NCBI GenBank assembly: GCA_017543165.1
Contig: JAFYGL010000029.1
Coordinates: forward strand, 1-5,364
Direction: 5' to 3'
DNA from: Victivallales bacterium
GTDB taxonomy: Bacteria; Verrucomicrobiota; Lentisphaeria; Oligosphaerales; Oligosphaeraceae
DNA: 5,364 nucleotides
A program made the position numbers and the translations under genes. Of the stretch, positions 1-5,364 are shown piece by piece; the stretch's first letter is position 1; each line of letters opens with the position of its first letter. The notes under the pieces were generated by a model. That model did not search any database. It had not been told where the DNA came from and saw only the letters and a program-made list of their open reading frames with translations.

Positions 1-789
1 GTAGGGCGACTTGCGCACTTCCGCGCCAGCCTCGCCGTCCTCCGCCTTGAATTGCGCTTCAACGTTGGACTTCATGCCCACTGCGGTCTCCACCCTCAAT
101 TCCAGTCCCGTGCGGGAATCTAGCAGCGCAAAGCCGCCAGCGCTGCCCTGCTTCAACACAAGATTGCCCGCCTTGAAACTGTCCTTTATGGCACCACGCC
201 GAGGTATGCGGGACACTGGCGGCGGCAGCAGTTCCTGCTTAAGATAGCCTATCTCCAAATTGCGCACGCAAAGTTTGCCCGCATTGGCCCTGGCATTGAA
301 GAAACGCAGGGAATTGCCATCCACTCCCCGCACCACGTCGTCGATACGCATAAGGAAATCCGCCCCATTGCCTTCATTGCAACTTCCATTGGCGGACTTG
401 GCGTCAGGCGCGAATATCATCACCATCCTGGCACCGCTGAACACGGAGAAACTACGCCCTGGATATGCCTTCAGGTGGAACGCGGGCTCACGGTTCAGCA
501 AACGCTCGTTCTCGCGGGCATAGCGCGTCAAGGGCATCTCGTTTATGCTCAATTCTGGAAATTCGTTGCAGCCTGCTGGGCGCTGCGCCGCGGTGAACAT
601 ATTGCATTTCAACACGGGAAGCAAGCCCTTCTTCTCTGGAAGCGCAGGGAGGTCGAAAATCTTCTCATCCGCGCCCTGGATCAAATCAAAGTCAGGCAGT
701 TTAATCGCTTCCTCCAGTTTTTCATTGAACAAGGTATTTCCCATGAGCATAAACGAACTTAACAGCAGCAAAACAAGGTATTTCTTCAT
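1..789 (-). CDS. Secreted protein of unknown family, 5' part only (263 residues, runs off left edge)
   Basis: The frame is open from an ATG at 789 to base 1 without a stop, giving 263 codons, so the C terminus lies outside the window. The N terminus (MKKYLVLLLLSSFMLMGNT) has two lysines and a hydrophobic core like a Sec signal peptide. There is no lipobox cysteine and the cleavage site is not obvious. The rest is soluble, with alternating hydrophobic and polar residues suggesting beta structure, and no further membrane segment. I do not recognise a family and no catalytic motif is evident; cysteines are few. It starts 40 bp after the stop of the pilin-like gene, so it is probably co-transcribed with it. 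Unlike the other complete genes it has no Shine-Dalgarno-like sequence before the ATG; the signal peptide is the reason for choosing this start. An in-frame TTG lies 18 bases upstream but would put extra residues before the lysines. By context it may be an extracellular glycan-active or glycan-binding protein, which is inference only. Confidence 0.8.
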   Translation of the reverse strand, partial: MKKYLVLLLLSSFMLMGNTLFNEKLEEAIKLPDFDLIQGADEKIFDLPALPEKKGLLPVLKCNMFTAAQRPAGCNEFPELSINEMPLTRYARENERLLNREPAFHLKAYPGRSFSVFSGARMVMIFAPDAKSANGSCNEGNGADFLMRIDDVVRGVDGNSLRFFNARANAGKLCVRNLEIGYLKQELLPPPVSRIPRRGAIKDSFKAGNLVLKQGSAGGFALLDSRTGLELRVETAVGMKSNVEAQFKAEDGEAGAEVRKSPY

Positions 790-829
790 AATGGTAGATG
801 CGAGCAATGCTAATTCAGGTTGAAAGTGC

Positions 830-1642
830 TTAGTACCAGTCCATGTAGTTGTTGGCATTTTTTGCAGACGGGCCATTTGTGAAAGGCGGCCACAAATATG
901 CATGGCAAGTAGTTGTCATGTGGGGATTGAATTCGTTGCGCGAGAATTGCGCTATTGTCTTTTCATTGGTGACATGCCCGTCCGCCCAGGACACATTTGT
1001 GGAGGCGCCATGTGGCGCACAGAGAATGCCTCCATGTGAATTGCTGTTACTACGTGCATACTGGTCATTGAAACCATAGCGACCACCGCCCCGATTGTTC
1101 CAGATTGTTCCTGTAGATTCTTCTACTTCGTTCTGCGTTTCGGCGAAAATCATGCAACCCGATGGATTTTCAATCATCTGCCTCATTGCGGGACCTGCGC
1201 GGCGCGGGTCGGAGGCAGCAAGCTCCCTGGTGCATGCGCCAATGTGGTTTCTGTTGTAGCCATAACTGGTGCGGGATGCATTGTTGTAGGACAGATTAAC
1301 CCCTTCCTTGCGGCCACTGTGTGCGTAAACGGACACGTCATTTGTGTCAAACAAAATCGCCGAATCATTCATTGTGCCAGAAACCAGCAGCATCTTGTTC
1401 CAGAAGTGATAGTTTGCATCGCCTGTGGTACCAGGCAACTGGTAGCCAGTAGGGGTATAGCTGCCATCATTATCATCCGTGTAGAGTATCATTGACAAGC
1501 CCACCTGCTTCAAATTACTTTGGCACCCTACGTTGTAAGCCTTCTGCCGCGCCTTGCTCAACGCAGGCAACAGCATTGCCGCAAGTATCGCAATAATCGC
1601 GATTACTACCAGCAATTCAATTAGTGTGAATTTCCTTTTCAT
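830..1642 (-). CDS. Pilin-like protein with prepilin-type N terminus and H-X9-DG motif
   Basis: This 270-residue protein opens with a class III (type IV pilin-like) signal: MKRK followed by [18 protein letters not shown], with the conserved glutamate at position 5 counted from Phe5 (Glu9). The hydrophobic helix spans about residues 7-27, followed by [12 protein letters not shown]. In type IV pilins and type II secretion pseudopilins, prepilin peptidase cuts before the Phe and the helix anchors the subunit in the inner membrane before assembly. The residue before the cut is Lys4, not the usual Gly. A YTDDNDG motif (54-60) and an H-X9-DG motif (His211, Asp221-Gly222, then HV) match the H-X9-DG prepilin-associated group, known mainly from Planctomycetes and Lentisphaerae. 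The middle (about 65-205) is unlike the other pilin-like protein in the window. There are five cysteines. The gene follows the esterase gene by 28 bp and has a strong ribosome-binding site. Its role is not established; surface attachment, glycan binding or secretion are all possible. Confidence 0.93.
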   Translation of the reverse strand: MKRKFTLIELLVVIAIIAILAAMLLPALSKARQKAYNVGCQSNLKQVGLSMILYTDDNDGSYTPTGYQLPGTTGDANYHFWNKMLLVSGTMNDSAILFDTNDVSVYAHSGRKEGVNLSYNNASRTSYGYNRNHIGACTRELAASDPRRAGPAMRQMIENPSGCMIFAETQNEVEESTGTIWNNRGGGRYGFNDQYARSNSNSHGGILCAPHGASTNVSWADGHVTNEKTIAQFSRNEFNPHMTTTCHAYLWPPFTNGPSAKNANNYMDWY

Positions 1643-1651
1643 TTTCTGTAA

Positions 1652-1660
1652 TCTCCTTTT
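1652..1660 (-). promoter_or_regulatory. Ribosome-binding site of the downstream pilin-like gene
   Basis: The minus strand reads AAAAGGAGA, with 10 bases between GGAG and the ATG at 1642. The same nine bases and the same spacing precede the other pilin-like gene, which supports both start choices. Confidence 0.85.
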
Positions 1661-1670
1661 AAAAACAATT

Positions 1671-2459
1671 TCAGCAAGCCATGAACGCCTCGAAATATCG
1701 CTGGCCCAAAGTTACGGCAGCCTGGCGGTTGAAGTGCAAGTTGTCCCCCCGATGCCCCAGATCCTTTGCTGGAACAACATACACGCCCTTCATTTCGGCG
1801 GCCAGCTGGTACATCGCCTCATCCACCATGGCAATGCCCTTCTCTGGTATTTTATTGTAGAAACTGCCCAGTTCACCCATGATGAAGGGCACGTTTTCAC
1901 TTAAATCCAGTTCCCGCCTGAAGTTCTCTATCACGGTGCGCAGCTGCCCCTTGTAGTTCAGGTTCATCCTGGCGGCATCCGTCTCGCCCTGGTGCCAAAG
2001 CACCGCCACTATCTCGCCGCTTTTCTGCGCCTCGCGTGCAGTGCGTATGGCGTCATCGTAGGGATGGCAATTGGGGTCCACCGTGTCCGCGCCACCTGGA
2101 AGCCAGCACGCAAGCCCCGTGCCGCCCACGGACATGGGAATCAGCCCCACTACGCAGCCTGGCTTCGCCTCCAGCAGAAGCCTGCCGAATGTGCGGCCTG
2201 GCCCCACGCCCCTGGCGCGGCGGCTGTCATCGTCTGGCAGAACCACATCCCATGGGTCCGCAGTCTCCATCTTGTTGCCCGCAAAGTCGAATATGCCCAC
2301 GAATGGCCTGTCCCGCGTGATGGGCTCCACCGCAGGACGCCAGCGCAAGTCCTTGGCCATCATGATGAGGCCTGGTATCTCAACCAGATCCTCCTTCTCC
2401 GCATAATCCCTGCCAGACATGTTGGACTGCCCGACAAGCAAAACAAGCAAACGTTTCAT
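1671..2459 (-). CDS. SASA/CE6-type carbohydrate O-acetylesterase
   Basis: This 262-residue protein is close to the usual length of a single-domain SASA (sialate O-acetylesterase-like, CE6 acetyl-xylan esterase-like) enzyme of the SGNH hydrolase type. These enzymes remove O-acetyl groups from glycans. Visible motifs in order are GQSNM at 10-14, with Ser12 the predicted nucleophile; [10 protein letters not shown] at 110-119, the block that helps form the oxyanion hole; WHQGE at 155-159, the typical SASA signature; and GDNLHFN at 238-244, where Asp239 and His242 complete the triad. All key residues are present. The hydrophobic N terminus (LLVLLV) leads straight into the catalytic GQSN and is best read as the first beta strand, not a signal peptide, so the protein is probably cytoplasmic as encoded. 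It starts 32 bp after the pilin-like gene and has its own ribosome-binding site. The substrate (acetylated xylan, pectin, sialic acid or another glycan) cannot be decided from sequence. Confidence 0.92.
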   Translation of the reverse strand: MKRLLVLLVGQSNMSGRDYAEKEDLVEIPGLIMMAKDLRWRPAVEPITRDRPFVGIFDFAGNKMETADPWDVVLPDDDSRRARGVGPGRTFGRLLLEAKPGCVVGLIPMSVGGTGLACWLPGGADTVDPNCHPYDDAIRTAREAQKSGEIVAVLWHQGETDAARMNLNYKGQLRTVIENFRRELDLSENVPFIMGELGSFYNKIPEKGIAMVDEAMYQLAAEMKGVYVVPAKDLGHRGDNLHFNRQAAVTLGQRYFEAFMAC

Positions 2460-2487
2460 TACGCACCACCTGTCAATTTTTGCTTGT
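2434..2487 (-). promoter_or_regulatory. Inverted repeat enclosing the esterase start
   Basis: The arms acaagcaaaa (2434-2443) and ttttgcttgt (2478-2487) are perfectly complementary over 10 bp. The 34-base loop holds the ribosome-binding site and start codon. A second copy of the left arm at 2443-2451 (9 of 9 bases) could pair with the same right arm instead, because codons 3-8 encode Leu-Leu-Val twice with nearly identical codons. In the mRNA this could expose or hide the start. The arms are AU-rich, so the structure is only moderately stable and a regulatory role is unproven. Confidence 0.35.
2466..2471 (-). promoter_or_regulatory. Ribosome-binding site of the esterase gene
   Basis: The minus strand reads AGGTGG six bases before the ATG at 2459, a good match to the right half of the consensus AAGGAGGTG. 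It supports this start, which leaves only nine residues before GQSNM. It lies in the loop of the inverted repeat at 2434-2487. Confidence 0.65.
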
Positions 2488-2491
2488 GCCT

Positions 2492-3295
2492 CTATCGATC
2501 AAAGCTGAATACATATTTGCCCTTCAGTCCCACCTGGTGAGGGCTGTATCCCGCATAGTAGGATGACTTTTCACGGCCCACGTTTCCAGAGGGCTGCTCC
2601 ACATGGCCATCGGGAAAGCCAATGCTCAAATTGCCATTGTGTATGCCCCAGGGCATATTCCAATAGCCAGCCGTCGAACTGTTGACGGCAAAGCCATCCA
2701 GGTATGCGGCATAGTAGCCGCGTGTTTCCTCATCGGGCTTGTCCTGGTATCTGTTGCAATACCCTTCAGATATGAGAACGGCTGACGAAGGCCTCACCAC
2801 CTTGGACAGCCTCCTGTCGCAACCATAGGAGCCAAAGGCGGAATTGATGAATCTGTTCATTCCATAGCGGGGATACTGGCCGCCGTTTAACCAAGGAGAA
2901 CTGCTGTTTTCAAAGCTTGTCTTGGTAACACCATAGCATCCGCTGGACCTGTCGCCAGCCACTGTGGAAGGACATGATAAATCCTTTCCAGACAGGCTGC
3001 CGCCAGAATACACAATCAACTTGCCAACCCAAATGTCTGTGTATTTCTTATTGTCCTGGGGGTGATAACAATTCTGGTCAGTATATAGCCCGCAGAACAC
3101 GCCGTCATTGTCCTCTGTGTACATAAGCACATTGAGCATGACAGTCTTGAGTGTGTTCACACAAGATATCGCCCTGGCCTTCTCCCTGGCCTTGCTCAAC
3201 GCTGGCAGCAGCATTGATGCAAGAATTGCGATAATGGCAATGACAACCAGTAATTCAATCAATGTAAATACTTGCTTCTTCATTTTAGCATTCAT
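2492..3295 (-). CDS. Pilin-like protein with prepilin-type N terminus and H-X9-DG motif (cysteine-rich)
   Basis: The protein has 267 residues from the ATG at 3295. It begins MNAKMKKQV followed by [18 protein letters not shown], a prepilin-type helix with the conserved Glu14 at mature position 5. The residue before the predicted cut is Val9, not Gly. A YTEDNDG motif (59-65) and an H-X9-DG motif (His219, Asp229-Gly230, then HV) place it in the same group as the other pilin-like protein. The two match closely only at the N terminus and these motifs. Seven cysteines (45, 68, 76, 108, 120, 159, 180) fit a disulfide-stabilised extracytoplasmic domain. The frame stays open upstream to an ATG at 3346, but that start would overlap the preceding gene and add 17 residues before the signal. 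The ATG at 3295 has GGAG 10 bases ahead; the ATG at 3283 would have 22. The gene lies 43 bp after the DUF4838-like gene and is probably co-transcribed with it. Its function is unknown beyond a likely membrane-anchored or pilus-like location. Confidence 0.92.
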   Translation of the reverse strand: MNAKMKKQVFTLIELLVVIAIIAILASMLLPALSKAREKARAISCVNTLKTVMLNVLMYTEDNDGVFCGLYTDQNCYHPQDNKKYTDIWVGKLIVYSGGSLSGKDLSCPSTVAGDRSSGCYGVTKTSFENSSSPWLNGGQYPRYGMNRFINSAFGSYGCDRRLSKVVRPSSAVLISEGYCNRYQDKPDEETRGYYAAYLDGFAVNSSTAGYWNMPWGIHNGNLSIGFPDGHVEQPSGNVGREKSSYYAGYSPHQVGLKGKYVFSFDR

Positions 3296-3304
3296 TTTAT
3301 TGTT

Positions 3305-3313
3305 TCTCCTTTT
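3305..3313 (-). promoter_or_regulatory. Ribosome-binding site that fixes the start of the upstream pilin-like gene
   Basis: The minus strand reads AAAAGGAGA, with 10 bases between GGAG and the ATG at 3295. This favours that start over the ATG at 3346, which lies upstream of this site, and over the ATG at 3283. Confidence 0.85.
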
Positions 3314-3326
3314 GGGTACTACCCAA
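3312..3326 (-). promoter_or_regulatory. Small hairpin abutting the ribosome-binding site
   Basis: TTGGGT and ACCCAA form a perfect 6-bp stem with a 3-base loop, in the 43-bp gap between genes. The 3' arm ends exactly where AAGGAG begins. A run of seven T lies upstream of the stem on the transcribed strand rather than after it, so this is not an intrinsic terminator. It could be an mRNA stability or processing element, or could modulate ribosome access. It is short enough to occur by chance. Confidence 0.35.
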
Positions 3327-3338
3327 CTGTCAAAAAAA

Positions 3339-5364
3339 CTATTCAAAAACCAGTGTTCCGAAATGCTCTGGGAAATGGAAGCCAGGCGAGGGATTCCAGC
3401 ACATCCAATGGCGGTGCGTGGAACGGTCCGCGCACTTGAAGAAGTTGGCGGTCCACACCTGGCCAGACAACTTTGGATTGATGCCCGCCCTCTCCACGTA
3501 GAAGGACAACGGCACCTTGTACGCCACGCGCCAGGTGACTGGCTCCTGTATCTCCTTCTTGATCAAGGCAGGCATGGAGTGGTAGCGCTCGATGGTGTTC
3601 ATGAACTCCTGGGACGGCTTGTACACATTGCCGCCGCCAAGGAACTCGATTTCGTACAGCAGCATCCTGCCGCCGCAGCTCATCTCAAAGTTGTAGTACT
3701 GCGGCACATCCGCAGGCCTGACGAAGAACTCCACGCAGCTGTCCTGGCAGACCGAATCCATGTCGTTCTTCGCAACCGCCTGCACATACTGGTCCTTCAC
3801 CTGGAACATCACGTACAGGTACTTGTCGTCATACTGTAGTTTTGCCTGCGTATCTGGCAGGTGCACATTCCTGTCCCCGGCCTTCTTCATACAAGGCCCA
3901 AGTTTCACGGACTTCAAATGCCCCCAGCTGGCGCCTTCCCATTCACCTGCCAAATCCACCTTGCCCTTTGCCTTTGCCACCTTGTACGGCCCTGGGTAAT
4001 CCCTGGTGTATGTCAAGATGTAGCCATTGTCCTCGATGGGCCAGCCGTCGCAGTCAACAGGCTTCCTCCACACCCTGAACCACTTGGAAGGCTGCACCTT
4101 CGGGAAGCAACCCGCCTCGGGCGCAAGTGCGCTCACCGCCGCATTGTCCTCGCCGCACCTGACCACATTCACGCCCCAGGCGGTCTTGACTACAGGATAT
4201 GGCCTGGTGAAGCCGTCCGTAGGAATCATCAACTCCAGTTCCCAGCGGTCATCAAAGCGCTTCACGCTCGCCTTTGCGCCTGGGGACCACAGCAAACTGT
4301 CCTTGTGGTTCTGGCTTAAATCCAAATCAAAACTCCTGTCGTAAATCGCGCCTTCGGAATTGGCCACCACCTGGAACCAACTGCGCCTGGGCGAGTTGAA
4401 GTAAACCTCGATACGCTCATCGGAGAATATCCCCTTGTCATCAGGCAACTTCACACCAGAGGCAAGTTTCGCCATGTTCGAACTGTAGCAGCGAGCCGCC
4501 ACAAACAGGAACGCACCGTCTTCCGTGAAGCCAAAGGCCACCTCGGTCTTGTCAGCCTTCGCGGCATTGGGTTTGACAGGCGTAAGCGTATGCCACTTGG
4601 TGGTGTACTTCGCCAGATTGCCGTCAGGCACGCTCTTTGCCAGGAATATGCTCGCCTCCGCGTACGCGCCCATGGGCTTGTGCTCCTCGTACATGTCCTT
4701 GACCTTGGCAATCGCCGCCGCCAACTCGTCCACATGCCTGCGATACGCCGTGCCAGGCTGCACCTTGCCCTGCGCCAACTCCAGCAGTTTGAACAGCATT
4801 GGCAAATCCCCTGGCTTGAAGCAGCCTTCCTCCGCATAGATGGAGCGGGAGAACTTGCTGCACCACAATTTCTCCGCGTATGCATGGAACTCCTTCATCT
4901 CGCAGGCGGCGGGGCCAAACCACAGCCTGTAGTATTCATCCAGCAACGCATTCAAATCCAGGTCAGGCTCCCACAGCAGCTTGCTGTTCACATACATCAT
5001 CAGGTGCATCAGAGGAAGTTGCGCTATCTTCTTGTCGGCACCAGTCTCCACTTCCACGCATACGCCGTCGAAATAAGCGCGCTGCTGACGGCGCGTATCC
5101 TGGAGTTTTGCAGCGAAGAATTCGGGATAGCTGGGCATGTCCGCGCTGTAGTAGTCCTTCCACAGTTCCTTCTGGAGTGTCTTGCGGCGAGGCTGCATGG
5201 CATCATGCATTGCCTTGAGATTGTTGAAATATGCGCCTGCTTGGCGTGGCTGCACATAGTGCGCGGCGGGCAATTCGTCCATGCCAAGAATTACATTCTC
5301 TGGCAGCTTTTCATTGAAGAGCTGCTCTGGCACCTCGTTGGAGTTGAAACTATACCAGATGATA
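3339..5364 (-). CDS. DUF4838-like protein with two C-terminal CBM9-like domains, 3' part (674 residues, runs off right edge)
   Basis: The frame is open through the right edge. Ten more codons ([10 protein letters not shown]) precede the GTG at 5333, so that GTG is internal and the true start lies outside the window. Counting from the first whole codon, residues 1 to about 235 resemble the C-terminal part of DUF4838 proteins, a glycoside-hydrolase-like family of PVC bacteria and Bacteroidetes: [26 protein letters not shown] and [11 protein letters not shown]. Residues about 236-435 look like a CBM9-like beta sandwich ([18 protein letters not shown], then DERIEVYF and WELELMIP). Residues about 440-674 form a second one ([38 protein letters not shown]) ending [13 protein letters not shown], the usual end of this domain. 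The missing N terminus should carry the signal peptide and any catalytic part. The likely role is extracellular or periplasmic glycan binding or hydrolysis; the substrate is unknown. It heads the visible gene series, with the pilin-like gene 43 bp downstream. Confidence 0.85.
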   Translation of the reverse strand, partial: IIWYSFNSNEVPEQLFNEKLPENVILGMDELPAAHYVQPRQAGAYFNNLKAMHDAMQPRRKTLQKELWKDYYSADMPSYPEFFAAKLQDTRRQQRAYFDGVCVEVETGADKKIAQLPLMHLMMYVNSKLLWEPDLDLNALLDEYYRLWFGPAACEMKEFHAYAEKLWCSKFSRSIYAEEGCFKPGDLPMLFKLLELAQGKVQPGTAYRRHVDELAAAIAKVKDMYEEHKPMGAYAEASIFLAKSVPDGNLAKYTTKWHTLTPVKPNAAKADKTEVAFGFTEDGAFLFVAARCYSSNMAKLASGVKLPDDKGIFSDERIEVYFNSPRRSWFQVVANSEGAIYDRSFDLDLSQNHKDSLLWSPGAKASVKRFDDRWELELMIPTDGFTRPYPVVKTAWGVNVVRCGEDNAAVSALAPEAGCFPKVQPSKWFRVWRKPVDCDGWPIEDNGYILTYTRDYPGPYKVAKAKGKVDLAGEWEGASWGHLKSVKLGPCMKKAGDRNVHLPDTQAKLQYDDKYLYVMFQVKDQYVQAVAKNDMDSVCQDSCVEFFVRPADVPQYYNFEMSCGGRMLLYEIEFLGGGNVYKPSQEFMNTIERYHSMPALIKKEIQEPVTWRVAYKVPLSFYVERAGINPKLSGQVWTANFFKCADRSTHRHWMCWNPSPGFHFPEHFGTLVFE

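Larger units (their letters stand above)
1..5364 (-). other. Predicted polycistronic unit of five genes
   Basis: All five genes share one strand with gaps of 43, 32, 28 and 40 bp. No stem followed by a T run and no clear -35/-10 pair was seen in any gap. Both ends lie outside the window, so the promoter and terminator of the unit are not visible. The order alternates glycan-related proteins with pilin-like proteins. Confidence 0.7.

Noticed and set aside
2430..2459. Signal peptide at the esterase N terminus
   Set aside because: The hydrophobic stretch leads directly into the catalytic GQSNM, so cleavage would remove or detach the nucleophile.
1992..2540. A 182-codon open frame on the plus strand
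   Set aside because: It is antisense to the esterase, whose catalytic motifs are all intact, and has low-complexity composition typical of a shadow frame.
3296..3346. ATG at 3346 as the start of the upstream pilin-like gene
   Set aside because: It overlaps the end of the preceding gene, adds 17 residues before the prepilin signal, and lies upstream of the ribosome-binding site that fits the ATG at 3295.
3341..3363. Possible terminator at the end of the DUF4838-like gene
   Set aside because: The stem is six pairs with a mismatch and mostly inside the coding region; the T run is interrupted. It is too weak to end the unit.
3108..3839. A 243-codon open frame on the plus strand
   Set aside because: It is antisense to the pilin-like and DUF4838-like genes and lacks a recognisable motif; it mirrors codon bias of the real genes.
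735..5320. Shared LFNEKL segment in the left-edge protein and the DUF4838-like protein
   Set aside because: The match is six residues, lies in unrelated contexts (signal peptide end versus domain interior), and does not extend on either side.
5331..5333. GTG as the start of the DUF4838-like gene, giving 664 residues
   Set aside because: The frame continues without a stop to the edge and the upstream codons read like family sequence ([14 protein letters not shown]), so the GTG is an internal Val.

Overview
All five genes in this window lie on the minus strand and read from the right edge to the left. In transcription order they are: the 3' part of a large DUF4838-like protein with two CBM9-like carbohydrate-binding domains (runs off the right edge); a pilin-like H-X9-DG protein; a SASA/CE6-type carbohydrate O-acetylesterase; a second pilin-like H-X9-DG protein; and a secreted protein of unknown family that runs off the left edge. 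The last gene stays open to base 1, so it is easily missed. The gaps between genes are 43, 28-32 and 40 bp. I see no convincing terminator or internal promoter, so the simplest reading is one polycistronic polysaccharide-degradation unit.

The organism is most likely a member of the Lentisphaerota (Victivallis/Lentisphaera type) or a close PVC relative, probably uncultured. This is inferred from the two large single-pass pilin-like proteins with an [21 protein letters not shown] N terminus and an H-X9-DG signature near the C terminus, set among glycan-active enzymes. That pattern is expanded in Lentisphaerae and Planctomycetes. No 16S rRNA or other phylogenetic marker is present, so the assignment is inference.

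The genes alternate: enzyme, pilin-like, enzyme, pilin-like, secreted protein. A plausible model is that the DUF4838/CBM9 protein binds or cleaves a glycan, the esterase removes acetyl groups, and the pilin-like proteins are envelope-anchored or assembled partners (binding, display or secretion). They would occupy the place that SusC/D-like proteins hold in Bacteroidetes loci. The role of the pilin-like proteins is not established.

Three non-coding observations stand out. The palindrome CCGG occurs only once in 5.36 kb, whereas GGCC, with identical base content, occurs more than 20 times; synonymous codons appear to be chosen to avoid it. The two pilin-like genes share the same ribosome-binding layout (AAAAGGAGA, with 10 nt between GGAG and ATG), and this corrects the start of one of them. 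Inverted repeats sit at the translation starts of the esterase and of the upstream pilin-like gene. There are no RNA genes, mobile elements or CRISPR arrays, and no gene-free stretch over 300 bases.
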